Counted from the stretch's first letter, positions 33,601 through 46,447 are shown. The stretch is 64,000 bases of DNA from Xylocopa sonorina (GCF_050948175.1 NW_027490112.1:1674001-1738000); one strand, 5' to 3'. Notes: a model not told the origin generated them from the letters alone. Made by a program: numbers and translations.

Positions 33601-36600
33601 AGAGTTCTTATGATTCTTAAAACGCGATATCGCATCTCATTTCTATGTTTCATGGTAAGATATAATATGATTGGGGAAGTGTTATGTATTCCTCGTCTTC
33701 ACTTCAAATGAATGTAAATGCGACACTTCCTTGCTAGGAAATAGCGTTTGCAGATGTCTACCTATCGTAGCAATAGAGTTCTAATGCTTCTTAAAACGCG
33801 ATATCGCATCTCATTTCTATGTTTCATGGTAAGATATAATATGATTTGCGAAGTGTTATGTATTCCTCTTCTACACTTCAAATGAATGTAAATGCGACAC
33901 TTCCTTGCAAGGAAGTAGGGATTGCAGATGTCTACGTATCGAAGCAATAGAGTTCAAATGCTTATTAATACGCGATATCGCATCTCATTTCTATGTTTCA
34001 TGGTAAGATATAATATGATTTGCGAAGTGTTATGTATTCCTCGTCTACACTTCAAATGAATGTAAATGCGACACTTCCTTGCAAGGAAATAGCGTTTGCA
34101 AATGTCTACCTATCGTAGCAATAGTGTTCTAATGATTCTTAAAACGCGATATCGCATCTCATTTCTATGTTTCATGGTAAGGTATAATATGATTTGCGAA
34201 GTGTTATGTATTCCTCTTCTACACTTCAAATGAATGTAAATGCGACACTTCCTTGCAAGGAAATAGCGTTTGCAGATGTCTACGTATCGTAGCAATAGAG
34301 TTCTTATGATTCTTAAAACGCGATATCGCATCTCATTTCTATGTTTCATGGTAAGGTATAATATGATTTGCGAAGTGTTATGTATTCCTCGTCTACACTT
34401 CAAATGAATGTAAATGCGACACTTCCTTGCAAGGAAATAGCGTTTGCAAATGTCTACCTATCGTAGCAATAGTGTTCTAATGATTCTTAAAACGCGATAT
34501 CGCATCTCATTTCTATGTTTCATGGTAAGGTATAATATGATTTGCGAAGTGTTATGTATTCCTCTTCTACACTTCAAATGAATGTAAATGCGACACTTCC
34601 TTGCTAGGAAATAGCGTTTGCAAATGTCTACCTATCGTAGCAATAGAGTTCTAATGCTTCTTAAAACGCGATATCGCATCTCATTTCTATGTTTCATGGT
34701 AAGATATAATATGATTTGCGAAGTGTTATGTATTCCTCTTCTACACTTCAAATGAATGTAAATGCGACACTTCCTTGCAAGGAAGTAGGGATTGCAGATG
34801 TCTACGTATCGAAGCAATAGAGTTCAAATGCTTATTAAGACGCGATATCGCATCTCATTTCTATGTTTCATGGTAAGATATAATATGATTTGCGAAGTGT
34901 TATGTATTCCTCTTCTACACTTCAAATAAATGTAAATGGCACTCTTCCTTGCAAGGAAATAGCGTTTGCAGATGTCTACGTATCGTAGCAATAGAGTTCT
35001 AATGCTTCTTAAAACGCGATATCGCATCTCATTTCTATGTTTCATGGTAAGATAAAATATGATTTGCGAAGTGTCATGTATTCTTCGTCTACACATCAAA
35101 TGAATGTAAATGCGACTCTTCCTTGCAAGGAAATAGCGTTTGCAGATGTCTACCTATCGTAGCAATAGAGTTCCAATGCTTCTTAAAACGCGATATCGCA
35201 TCTCATTTCTATGTTTCATGGTAAGATATAATATGATTGGGGAAGTGTTATGTATTACTCGTCTACTCTTCAAATGAATGTAAATGCGACACTTCCTTGC
35301 AAGGAAATAGCGTTTGCAGATGTCTACGTATCGTAGCAATAGAGTTCCAATGCTTCTTAAAACGCGATAACGCATCTCATTTCTATGTTTCATGGTAAGA
35401 TATAATATGATTGGGGAAGTGCTATGTATTCCTCGTCTACACTTCAAATGAATGTAAATGCGACACTTCCTAGCAAGGAAATAGCGTTTGCAAATGTCTA
35501 CCTATCGTAGCAATAGTGTTCTAATGATTCTTAAAACCCGATATCGCATCTCATTTCTATGTTTCATGGTAAGGTATAATATGATTTGCGAAGTGTTATG
35601 TATTCCTCTTCTACACTTCAAATGAATGTAAATGCGACACTTCCTTGCAAGGAAATAGCGTTTGCAGATGTCTACGTATCGTAGCAATAGAGTTCTTATG
35701 ATTCTTAAAACGCGATATCGCATCTCATTTCTATGTTTCATGGTAAGGTATAATATGATTTGCGAAGTGTCATGTATTCCTTGTCTACACTTCAAATGAA
35801 TGTAAATGCGACACTTCCTTGCAAGGAAATAGCGTTTGCAGATGTCCACGTATCGTAGGGATAGAGTTCTAATGCTTCTTAAAACGAGATATCGCATCTC
35901 ATTTTTATGTTTCATGATAAGATATAATATTCATTGCGAAGTGTTATGCATTCCCCGTCTACACTTCAAATGAATGTAAGTGCCACACTTCCCTGCTAGG
36001 AAATAGCGTCTGCAGATGACTAGGTATCGTAGCAGTAGAGTTCTAATGCTTCTTAAAACGCGATATCGCATCTCATTTCTATGTTTCATGGTAAGATAAA
36101 ATATGATTTGCGAAGTGTCATGTATTCCTCGTCTACACATCAAATGAATGTAAATGCGACTCTTCCTTGCAAGGAAATAGCGTTTGCAGATGTCTACCTA
36201 TCGTAGCAATAGAGTTCCAATGCTTCTTAAAACGCGATATCGCATCTCATTTCTATGTTTCATGGTAAGATATAATATGATTGAGGAAGTGTTATGTATT
36301 ACTCGTCTACTCTTCAAATGAATGTAAATGCGACACTTCCTTGCAAGGAAATAGCGTTTGCAGATGTCTACGTATCGTAGCAATAGAGTTCTTATGATTC
36401 TTAGAACGCGATATCGCATCTCATTTCTATGTTTCATGGTAAGATAGAATATGATTCGAGAAGTGTTATGTAGTCCTCGTCTACACTTCAAATGAATGTA
36501 ATTCCGACACTTCCTTGCTAGGAAATAGCGTTTGCAGATGTCTACCTATCGTAGCAATAGAGTTCTAATGCTTCTTAAAACGCGGTATCGCATCTCATTT

Positions 36601-39600
36601 CCATGTTTCATGGTAAGATATAATATGATTTGCGAAATGTTATGTATTCCTCTTCTACACTTCAAATGAATGTAGATGCGACACATCCTTGCAAGGAAAT
36701 AGCGTTTGCAGATGTCCACGTATCGTAGGGATAGAGTTCTAATGCTTCTTAAAACGAGATATCGCATCTCATTTTTATTTTTCATGATAAGATATAATAT
36801 TCATTGCGATGTGTTATGCATTCCTCGTCTACACTTCAAATGAATGTAAATGCCACACTTCCCTGCTAGGAAATAGCGTCTGCAGATGACTAGGTATCGT
36901 AGCAATAGAGTTCTAATGCTTCTTAAGACGCGATATCGCATCTCATTTCTATGTTTCATGGTAAGATATAATATGATTTGCGAAGTGTTATGTATTCCTC
37001 GTCTACACTTCAAATGAATGTAAATGCGACACTTCCTTGCAAGGAAATAGCGTTTGCAAATGTCTACGTATCGTAGCAATAGAGTTCTTATGATTCTTAA
37101 AACGCGATATCGCATCTCATTTCTATGTTTCATGGTAAGATATAATATGATTCGCGAAGTGTCATGTATACCTCTTCTACACTTCAAATGAATGTAAATG
37201 CGACACTTCCTTGCAAGGAAATAGCGTTTGCAGATGTCTACGTATCGTAGGGATAGAGTTCTAATGCTTCTTAAAACGACATATCGCACCTCATTTCTAT
37301 GTTTCATGATAAGATATAATATGATTTGCGATGTGTTATGTATTCCTCGTCTACACATCAAATGAATGTAAATGCGACACTTCCTTGCAAGGAAATAGCG
37401 TTTGCAGATGTCCACGTATCGTAGGGATAGATTTCTAATGCTTCTTAAAACGAGATATCGCATCTCATTTTTATGTTTCATGATAAGATATAATATTCAT
37501 TGCGAAGTGTTATGCATTCCTCGTCTACACTTCAAATGAATGTAAATGCCACACTTCCCTGCTAGGAAATAGCGTCTGCAGATGACTAGGTATCGTAGCA
37601 ATAGAGTTCTAATGCTTCTTAAAACGCGATATCGCATCTCATTTCTATGTTTCATGGTGAGATATAATATGATTTGCGAAGTGTCACGTATTCTTCGTCT
37701 ACACATCAAATGAATGTAAATGCGACTCTTCCTTGCAAGGAAATAGCGTTTGGAGACGTCTACGTATCGTAACAATAGAGTTCTTATGATTCTTAAAACG
37801 CGATATCGCATCTCATTTCTGTGTTTCATGGTAATATATAATATGATTTCCGAAGTGTTATGTATTCCTCGTCTACACTTCAAATGATTGTGAATGCGAC
37901 ACTTCCTCGCTAGGATATAGCGTTTGCAGATGTCTACGTATCGTAGCAATAGATTTCCAATGCTTCTTAAAACGCGATATCGCATCTCATTTCTATGTTT
38001 CATGGTAAGATATAATATGATTTGCGAAGTGTTATGTATTCCTCTTCTACACTTCAAATGAATGTAAATGCGACAGTTCCTTGCAAGGAAATAGCGTTTG
38101 CAGATATCTACGTATCGAAGCAATAGAGTTCAACTGCTCATTGAGACGCGATATCGCATCTCATTTCTATGTTTCATGGTAAGATATAATATGATTTGCG
38201 ATGTGTATTGTATTCCTCGTCTACACTTCAAATGAATGTAAATGCGACACTTCCTTGCAAGGAAATAGCGTTTGCAAGTGTCTACCTATCGTAGCAATAG
38301 TGTTCTAATGCTTCTTAAAACGCGATATCGCATCTCATTTCTATGTTTCATGGTAAGATATAATATGATTTGCGAAGTGTTATGTATTCCTAGTCTACAC
38401 GTCAAATGAATGTGAATGCGACACTTCCTCGCTAGGATATAGCGTTTGCAGATGTCTACGTATCGTAGCAATAGATTTCCAATGCTTCTTAAAACGCGAA
38501 ATCGCATCACATTTCTATGTTTCATGGTAAGATATAATAAGATTTGCGAAGTGTCATGTATTCCCCGTCTACACTTCAAATGAATGTAAATGCCACACTT
38601 CCCTGCTAGGAAATAGCGTCTGCAGATGACTAGGGATCGTAGCAATAGAGTTCTTATGATTCTTAAAACGCGATATCGCATCTCATTTCTGTGTTTCATG
38701 GTAATATATAATATGACTTGCGAAGTGTTATGTATTCCTAGTCTACACGTCAAATGAATGTGAATGCGACACTTCCTTGCAAGGAAATAGCGTTTGCAAG
38801 TGTCTACCTATCGTAGCAATAGTGTTCTAATGCTTCTTAAAACGCGATATCGCATCTCATTTCTATGTTTCATGGTAAGATATAATATGATTTGCGAAGT
38901 GTTATGTATTCCTCGTCTACACATCAAATGAATGTAAATGCGACACTTCCTCGCTAGGATATAGCGTTTGGAAATGTCTACGTATCGTAGCAATAGATTT
39001 CCAATGCTTCTTAAAACGCGATATCGCATCTCATTTCTATGTTTCATGGTAAGATATAATATGATTTGCGAAGTGTTATGTATTCCTCGTCTACACTTCA
39101 AATGAATGTAAATGCGACACTTCCTTGCAAGGAAATAGCGTTTGCAAATGTCTACCTATCGTAGCAATAGTGTTCTAATGATTCTTAAAACGCGATATCG
39201 CATCTCATTTCTATGTTTCATGTAAGATATAATATGATTTGCGAAGTGTTATGTATTTCTCGTCTACACTTCAAATGAATGTAAATGCGACACTTCCTCG
39301 CTAGGATATAGCGTTTGCAAATGTCTACGTATCGTAGCAATAGATTTCCAATGCTTCTTAAAACGCGATATCGCATCTCATTTCTATGTTTCATGGTAAG
39401 ATATAATATGATTGTGGAAGTGTTATGTATTACTCGTCTACACTTCAAATAAATGTAAATGCGACACTTCCTTGGAAGGAAATAGCGTTTGCAGATGTCT
39501 ACGTATCGTAGCAAAAGAGTTCTTATGATTCTTAAAAAGCGATATCGCATCTCATTTCTATGTTTCATGGTAAGATATAATATGATTTGCGAAGTGTTAT

Positions 39601-40074
39601 GTAGTCCTCGTCTACACTTCAAATGAATGTAAATGCGACACTTCCTTGCTAGGAAATAGCGTTTGCAGATGTCTACCTATCGTAGGGATAGAGTTCTAAT
39701 GCTTCTTAAAACGACATATCGCTCCTCATTTCTATGTTTCATGATAAGGTATAATATGATTTGCGATGTGTTATGTATTCCTCTTCTACACATCAAATGA
39801 ATGTAAATGCGACACTTCCTTGCAAGGAAATAGCGTTTGCAGATGTCTACGTATCGTAGCAATAGAGTTCTTATGATTCTTAAAACGCGATATCGCATCA
39901 CATTTCTATGTTTCATGGTAAGATATAATATGATTTGCGAAGTGTCATGTATTACCCGTCTACACATCAAATGAATGTAAATGCCACACTTCCCTGCTAG
40001 GAAATAGCGTCTGCAGATGACTAGGTATCGTAGCAATAGAGTTCTAATGCTTCTTAAAACGCGATATCGCATCT

Positions 40075-41835
40075 CATTTCTATGTTTCATGGTAAGATAT
40101 AATATGATTGGGGAAGTGTCATGTATTCTTCGTCTACACATCAAATGAATGTAAATGCGACACTTCCTTGCAAGGAAATAGCGTTTGCAGATGTCTACCT
40201 ATCTTAGCAATAGTGTTCTAATACTTCTTAAAACGCGATATCGCATCTCATTTCTATGTTTCATGGTAAGATATAATATGATTTGCGAAGTGTTATGTAT
40301 TCCTCGTCTACACTTCAAATGAATGTAAATGCGACACTTCCTTGCAAGGAAATAGCGTTTGCAGATGTCTACGTATCGAAGCAATAGAGTTCAAATGCTT
40401 CTTAAGACGCGATATCGCATCTCATTTCTATGTTTCATGGTAAGATATAATATGATTTGCGAAGTGTTATGTATTCCTCGTCTACACTTCAAATGAATGT
40501 AAATGCGACACTTCCTTGCAAGGAAATAGCGTTTGCAAATGTCTACCTATCGTAGCAATAGTGTTCTAATGCTTCTTAAAACGCGATATCGCATCTCATT
40601 TCTATGTTTCATGGTAAGATATAATATGATTTGCGAAGTGTTATGTATTCCTCGTCCACACTTCAAATGAATGTGAATGCGGCACTTCCTTGCTAGGATA
40701 TAGCGTTTGCAGATGTCTACGTATCGTAGCAATAGATTTCCAATGCTTCTTAAAACGCGAAATCGCATCACATTTTTATGTTTCATGGTAAGATATAATA
40801 AGATTTGCGAAGTGTCATGTATTCCCCGTCTACACTTCAAATGAATGTAAATGCCACACTTCCCTGCTAGGAAATAGCGTCTGCAGATGACTAGGGATCG
40901 TAGCAATAGAGTTCTAATGCTTCTTAAAGCGCGATATCGCATCTCATTTCTATGTTTCATGGTAAGATATAATATGATTGGGGAAGTGTCATGTATTCTT
41001 CGTCTACACATCAAATGAATGTAAATGCGACACTTCCTTGCAAGGAAATAGCGTTTGCAGATGTCTACCTATCTTAGCAATAGTGTTCTAATACTTCTTA
41101 AAACGCGATATCGCATCTCATTTCTATGTTTCATGGTAAGATATAATATGATTTGCGAAGTGTTATGTATTCCTCGTCTACACTTCAAATGAATGTAAAT
41201 GCGACACTTCCTTGCAAGGAAATAGCGTTTGCAGATGTCTACGTATCGAAGCAATAGAGTTCAAATGCTTCTTAAGACGCGATATCGCATCTCATTTCTA
41301 TGTTTCATGGTAAGATATAATATGATTTGCGAAGTGTTATGTATTCCTCGTCTACACTTCAAATGAATGTAAATGCGACACTTCCTTGCAAGGAAATAGC
41401 GTTTGCAAATGTCTACCTATCGTAGCAATAGTGTTCTAATGCTTCTTAAAACGCGATATCGCATCTCATTTCTATGTTTCATGGTAAGATATAATATGAT
41501 TTGCGAAGTGTTATGTATTCCTCGTCCACACTTCAAATGAATGTGAATGCGGCACTTCCTTGCTAGGATATAGCGTTTGCAGATGTCTACGTATCGTAGC
41601 AATAGATTTCCAATGCTTCTTAAAACGCGAAATCGCATCACATTTTTATGTTTCATGGTAAGATATAATAAGATTTGCGAAGTGTCATGTATTCCCCGTC
41701 TACACTTCAAATGAATGTAAATGCCACACTTCCCTGCTAGGAAATAGCGTCTGCAGATGACTAGGGATCGTAGCAATAGAGTTCTAATGCTTCTTAAAGC
41801 GCGATATCGCATCTCATTTCTATGTTTCATGGTAA
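40075..41835. repeat. Two tandem 870-bp pentamer units, unrelated in order to those at 16.9-18.6 kb
   Basis: The stretch starting near ATTGGGGAAGTGTCATG at about 40.11 kb repeats at 40.98 kb, and CTATCTTAGCAATAG, ATGTGAATGCGGCAC and GCGAAATCGCATCACATTTT recur 870 bp apart. A third, partial copy continues to about 42.2 kb. Confidence 0.83.
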
Positions 41836-42099
41836 GATAAAATATGATTTGCGAAGTGTCATGTATTGTTCGTCTACACATCAAATGAATGTAAATGCGA
41901 CTCTTCCTTGCAAGGAAATAGCGTTTGCAGATGTCTACGTATCGTAGCAATAGAGTTCCAATGCTTCTTAAAACGCGATATCGCACCTCATTTCTGTGTT
42001 TCATGGTAAGATATAATATGGTTTGCGAAGTGTCATGTATTCCCCGTCTACACTTCAAATGAATGTAAATGCCACACTTCCCTGCTAGGAAATAGCGTC

Positions 42100-43160
42100 T
42101 GCAGATGACTAGGTATCGTAGCAATAGAGTTCTAATGCTTCTTAAAGCGCGATATCGCATCTCATTTCTATGTTTCATGGTAAGATAGAATATGATTCGC
42201 GAAGTGTTATGTAGTCCTCGTCTACACTTCAAATGAATGTAAATGCGACACTTCCTTGCTAGGAAATAGCGTTTGCAGATGTCTACCTATCGTAGCAATA
42301 GAGTTCTAATGCTTCTTAAAACGCGATATCGCATCTCATTTCCATGTTTCATGGTAAGATATAATATGATTTGCGAAGTGTTATGTATTACTCGTCTACA
42401 CTTCAAATGAATGTAAATGCGACACTTCCTTGCAAGGAAATAGCGTTTGCAGGTGTCTACGTATCGTAGCAATAGAGTTCTTATGATTCTTAAAAAGCGA
42501 TATCGCATCTCATTTCTATGTTTCATGTTAAGACATAATATGATTTGCGAAGTGTTATGTATTCCTCGTCTACACTTCAAATGAATGTAAATGCCACACT
42601 TCCCTGCTAGGAAATAGCGTCTGCAGATGACTAGGTATCGTAGCAATAGAGTTCTAATGCTTCTTAAAGCGCGATATCGCATCTCATTTCTATGTTTCAT
42701 GGTAAGATAGAATATGATTCGCGAAGTGTTATGTAGTCCTCGTCTACACTTCAAATGAATGTAAATGCGACACTTCCTTGCTAGGAAATAGCGTTTGCAG
42801 ATGTCTACCTATCGTAGCAATAGAGTTCTAATGCTTCTTAAAACGCGATATCGCATCTCATTTCCATGTTTCATGGTAAGATATAATATGATTTGCGAAG
42901 TGTTATGTATTACTCGTCTACACTTCAAATGAATGTAAATGCGACACTTCCTTGCAAGGAAATAGCGTTTGCAGGTGTCTACGTATCGTAGCAATAGAGT
43001 TCTTATGATTCTTAAAAAGCGATATCGCATCTCATTTCTATGTTTCATGGTAAGACATAATATGATTTGCGAAGTGTTATGTATTCCTCGTCTACACTTC
43101 AAATGAATGTAAATGCGACACTTCCTTGCAAGGAAATGGCGTTTGCAGATGTCTACGTAT
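42100..43160. repeat. Two tandem 522-bp trimer units
   Basis: The three-monomer order with AGATAGAATATGATTCGCG (about 42.19 and 42.71 kb), TGTATTACTCGTC (42.39 and 42.91 kb) and TGCAGGTGTC (42.45 and 42.97 kb) repeats 522 bp apart. Confidence 0.8.
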
Positions 43161-43879
43161 CGTAGCAATAGAGTTCTTATGATTCATAAAACGCGATATC
43201 GCATCTCATTTCTATGTTTCATGGTAAGATATAATAAGATTTGCGAAGTGTCATGTATTCCCCGTCTACACTTCAAATGAATGTAAATGCCACACTTCCC
43301 TGCTAGGAAATAGCGTCTGCAGATGTCTACGTATCGTAGCAATAGAGTTCAAATGCTTCTTAAAACGAGATATCGCATCTCATTTCTATGTTTCATGACA
43401 ATATGTAATATTCATTGCGAAGTGTTATGTATTTCTCGTCTACACTTCAAATGAATGTAAATGCGACACTTCCTTGCTAGGAATTAGCGTTTGCAGATGT
43501 CAACGTATCGTAGCAATAGAGATCTAATGCTCCTTAAAACGCGATATCGCATCTCATTTCTATGTTTCATGGTAAGATATGATATGATTTACGAAGTGTT
43601 ATGTAGTCCACGTCTACACTTCAAATGAATGTGAATGCGACACCTCCTTGCTAGGAAATAGCGTTTGCAGATGTCTACGTATCGTAGGGATGGAGTTTTA
43701 GTGCTTCTTAAAACGAGATATCGCATCTCATTTCTATGTTTCATGATAAGATGCTATATTCATTGCGAAGTGTTATGTAGTCCACGTCTACACTTCAAAT
43801 GAATGTGAATGCGACACTTCCTTGCTAGGAAATAGCGTTTGCAGATGTTTACGTATCGTAGGTATAGAGTTCTAATGCT

Positions 43880-44720
43880 TCTCAAAACGCGATATCGCAT
43901 CTCATTTCTATGTTGCATGATAGGATATAATATTCATTGTAAAGTGTTATGTATACTTCATATTCTCTTCAGAAGAATGTAAATGCGAAACTTCCTTGTA
44001 AGGAAATAGCGTTTGCAGATGTCTACGTTTCGTAGCAATAGATTTCCAATGCTTCTTAAAACGCGATATCGCATATCATTTCTATGTTTCATGGTAAGAT
44101 ATAATATGATTGGAGAAGTGTTATGTATTCCGCGTCTACGCTTCAAATGAATGTAAATGCGACACTTCCTTGCAAGGAAATAGCGTTTGCAAATGTCTAC
44201 CTATCGTAGCAATAGTGTTCTAATACTTCTTAAAACGCGATATCGCATCTCATTTTTATGTTTCATCGTAAGATATAATATGATTTGCGAAGTGTTACGT
44301 ATTCCTCGTCTACACTTCAAATGAATGTACATGCGACACTTCCTTGCAAGGAAATAGCGTTTGCAGATGTCTACGTATCGAAGCAATAGAGTTCAAATGC
44401 TTCTTAAAACGAGATATCGCATCTCATTTCTATGTTTCATGACAAGATGTAATATTCATTGCGAAGTGTTATGTATTTCTCGTCTACACTTCAAATGAAT
44501 GTAAATGCGACACTTCCTTGCTAGGAAATAGCGTTTGCAGATGTCAACGTATCGTAGCAATAGAGATCTTATGCTTCTTAAAACGCGATATCGCATCTCA
44601 TTTCTATGTTGCATGATAGGATATAATATTCATTGTAAAGTGTTATGTATACTTCATATTCTCTTCAGAAGAATGTAAATGCGACACTTCCTTGCAAGGA
44701 AATAGCGTTTACAGATGTCT
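43880..44720. repeat. Divergent third monomer class next to the minus-strand LTR
   Basis: Two monomers, at about 43.88-44.00 and 44.58-44.70 kb, carry TTGCATGATAGGATATAATA, CATTGTAAAGTG and ACTTCATATTCTCTTCAGAA, unlike either main class over about 60 bp. They are 696 bp (four monomers) apart. The surrounding 43.3-44.9 kb is generally more diverged than the array centre. Confidence 0.75.
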
Positions 44721-44912
44721 ACGTATCTTAGGGATAGAGTTCTAATGATTCTTAAAACGAGATATCGCATCTGATTTCTATGTTTCATGATAAGATATAA
44801 TATTCATTGCGAAGTGTTATGCATTCCTCGTCTACACTTCAAATGAATGTAAATGCCACACTTCCCTGCTAGGAAATAGCGTCTGCAGATGACTAGGTAT
44901 CGTAGCAATAGA

Positions 44913-44916
44913 GTTC
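44913..44916. repeat. Target-site duplication GTTC, left copy
   Basis: GTTC precedes TGTCACGTCC and recurs at 46448-46451. Removing the LTR and one GTTC restores AATAGAGTTCTAATGC, the normal satellite reading. Confidence 0.93.
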
Positions 44917-45070
44917 TGTCACGTCCGGGACCGGGAGAATTTGCGAAGTTGCCCGCGACGGCACGTAGCAGAAACCGCGGAGCCGAGCACTATATTGTGA
45001 TGGGCACCGTGGTTCCTTTTATGGGACGTTACCGGTAAAAATACCCGAGGACGCGATATAATGAGATTCC

Positions 45071-45080
45071 ACAAACCTTT
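45071..45080 (-). other. Candidate splice donor after the LTR ORF, copy 3
   Basis: On the minus strand this reads AAAG|GTTTGT, 28 nt after the ORF stop, matching the position of AAAG|GTAAGA in copy 1. It is the weakest of the three as a donor. Confidence 0.25.
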
Positions 45081-45103
45081 CGCTGTCTTCACACCTTGAT
45101 AAT

Positions 45104-45400
45104 TCAATAATTACGGTCCAGGTACAGCTGCTGTCGAGGATCGCCGTCTGGTATAGCTGCGGCGTAGGGTCGGCGTTGCGGAAACTTCAAAGGAACGAGT
45201 ACCCAACGGCGTTGACCGGAACTGTGAAGTGGAGCCGCAGAGCTCGCCGTATCCGGGGAAGTCTGGATTTGAACCGAGGTGGCAGCAACGACGACGGAGT
45301 GGCAGGCTGAATACGCTGGATCGGCGTAGTCGCGCACTAAACGACGTAGAAAGTTCTTTCTACCAGCACGACGCGTTTTCTTATTAGCGGAGCGACACAT
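45104..45400 (-). CDS. LTR-internal conserved ORF, copy 3 (98 aa from the aligned ATG)
   Basis: The product is not recognised. The aligned start (ATG at 45400-45398) gives MCRSANKKTRRAGRK, against MCRAVSKRTRRAGRK in copy 1. The frame is open a further 40 codons upstream to an ATG at 45520, which copy 1 does not share because of its TGA. It continues with LRRLVRDY, a variable Ser/Ala/Val-rich middle, then WVLVPLKFP, YAAAIP, GDPRQQLYLD. It is intact, although this is a solo LTR with no retrotransposon body. Length differs from copy 1 only in the variable middle. No transmembrane segment, cysteine cluster or nuclease motif is seen. The basic N-terminal block could bind nucleic acid or act as a nuclear or nucleolar signal; this is speculation. 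Confidence 0.5.
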   Translation of the reverse strand: MCRSANKKTRRAGRKNFLRRLVRDYADPAYSACHSVVVAATSVQIQTSPDTASSAAPLHSSGQRRWVLVPLKFPQRRPYAAAIPDGDPRQQLYLDRNY

Positions 45401-45436
45401 CCACGATGAACTTCTCCTAACTGGATTCAAATTGGA

Positions 45437-45544
45437 TAAGCGGCGGTCCACTCTATCCGCATCGGTCCAGCAGAACGAAGAACGATCGGTTACTTCGAGT
45501 AATCCGTACCTGCAGTCCACACAGTTAAGCGGCGGTCCGCTCTA
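45437..45544 (-). repeat. 19-nt direct repeat pair, 89-nt spacing, LTR copy 3
   Basis: On the + strand TAAGCGGCGGTCCACTCTA (45437-45455) and TAAGCGGCGGTCCGCTCTA (45526-45544). It is the counterpart of 1645-1752, with the same spacing and one base different from it in each repeat. Confidence 0.7.
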
Positions 45545-45919
45545 ACTATGTAGAGTTCCAAGTAACGATACTAAATCAAAGTATGGAAGTGATTGTGTAT
45601 ACGCGAGAACCGAAGGTGATCGCGTGGAAATAGAAATGAAATAGAAATTTAAATGTAAAATAACAATAAAGATATCTTCTGTATAAAAAACCTATGCTAT
45701 ACACTTTACTTCCCTAAACTAAACTTAGTAGAAATAGAACTTAACTAGAAATCGAAATGGAACTTGAAATAGAATTAGAAGACACCTCGAAGAGGTGATG
45801 GAAAGGCACTAAGCCATAAGTTAAACTAGAAGTATCGGGTACTCGGGTCGAGTCCCAGAGAGAGGTCTGAGTCGAATCGAAGTCGGAACTAGAATGTGCT
45901 CTTGCTCGCGTGCTCGAGA

Positions 45920-45958
45920 CCTCCTCGGGTCGCGTGGCGCGCGAGTCGTTGGGCCCTC
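45920..45958 (-). other. Conserved roughly 40-nt GC-rich LTR block, copy 3
   Basis: On the minus strand it reads CCAACGACTCGCGCGCC, spacer, CCGAGGAGGTC. Same order and near-identical bases as copies 1 and 2. Confidence 0.5.
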
Positions 45959-46021
45959 GCGGTGGGGCGGACGGTCGGAGTAGGGCGGCCACGCGGTGGG
46001 GTGGCCGGTCGGAGTGGGAGC

Positions 46022-46042
46022 GGCTCGCGTTACGCGTGAGCC
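46022..46042 (-). other. Conserved GC-rich hairpin in LTR copy 3
   Basis: On the minus strand GGCT-CA-CGCG-TAA-CGCG-AGCC, an 8-bp stem with a 2-nt bulge and the same TAA loop as the other copies. Confidence 0.5.
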
Positions 46043-46170
46043 GTAAGCGTCGAATGCGCGCGGGCGCGCGTCGCAACTTATGAACTAGAAAATACATATT
46101 GAACTTAGAATAATATGCGTGTGTGTTGTTCGTGTTACAATGTGTGTGTCGTGTACTTAGAAATAGGATT

Positions 46171-46446
46171 TTAGTATTTATACGTATATACATTAGAATA
46201 GTAAACGTAAGGGTAAGTAAGGGCGGGTGACCCGATGCGTTGCTGTGCTGGTGCCTCGTGGATCTCGGGATACGCGCGATAGCGCGTTTGGCCGGTCCAT
46301 CTCCGGGGCGGATACTGCGGGTCGGCTGCCTTAGCTCGGCGAAGGGGTGATTTGCCCGTGCGCTCTAATGTAGATGTTCGCAGGTAAGAAGGCTCTGCGT
46401 GCTGTGGGAGGCGTTGGGGGGTGGAAGGCGGTATGCCGGACGTTAC
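46171..46446 (-). CDS. C-terminal Pol tail carried at the start of solo LTR copy 3 (91 codons)
   Basis: In the frame used by Pol in copy 1, the LTR starts VTSGIPPSTPQRLPQHA and keeps RAKAADP, PPRRWT, RYRAYP, EAP..QR and SPA before the stop at 46171-46173. It is open for 91 codons against 88 in copy 1. As a solo LTR it has no start of its own; the frame runs back into satellite by chance. The stop codon abuts the TATA box. Confidence 0.62.
   Translation of the reverse strand, partial: VTSGIPPSTPQRLPQHAEPSYLRTSTLERTGKSPLRRAKAADPQYPPRRWTGQTRYRAYPEIHEAPAQQRIGSPALTYPYVYYSNVYTYKY
46175..46182 (-). promoter_or_regulatory. TATA box in LTR copy 3
   Basis: TATAAATA on the minus strand, beginning inside the last codons of the Pol-tail frame. 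Downstream CTAAGTACACGAC is shared with copy 1. It is the best promoter match among the three LTRs; transcription would run leftward. Confidence 0.55.
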
Positions 46447-46447
46447 A

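Larger units (their letters stand above)
16548..44916. repeat. 174-bp satellite array, middle domain (about 163 monomers)
   Basis: The same 174-bp monomer as in the left domain, almost exactly 163 unit lengths. Class A dominates, with recurring sub-variants: CTATCGTAGCAATAGTGTTC with GATTC; GGAAGTAGGGATTGC with TCGAAGCAATAGAG; ATGATTGGGGAAGTG; and CCACACTTCCCTGCTAGG with GATGACTAGG. True class B is rare, although a mixed form with ATATTCATTGCG and CTCATTTTTATG recurs, for example near 22.5, 25.3, 30.3 and 37.5 kb. No non-satellite sequence is seen inside this stretch. Confidence 0.97.
44917..46447 (-). mobile_element. Solo LTR of the same family, minus strand (copy 3, 1,531 bp)
   Basis: Read on the minus strand it starts TGTAACGTCCGG and ends CCGGACGTGACA, giving an 11-of-12 terminal inverted repeat, and is bounded by the GTTC duplication. 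It aligns with copy 1 over nearly its whole length: Pol tail, TATAAATA, CA-rich stretch, hairpin, 40-nt block, direct repeats, internal ORF, splice-donor-like site, and the 3' part with AAAGGAACCACGG. Its orientation is opposite to the other two copies. Confidence 0.94.
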
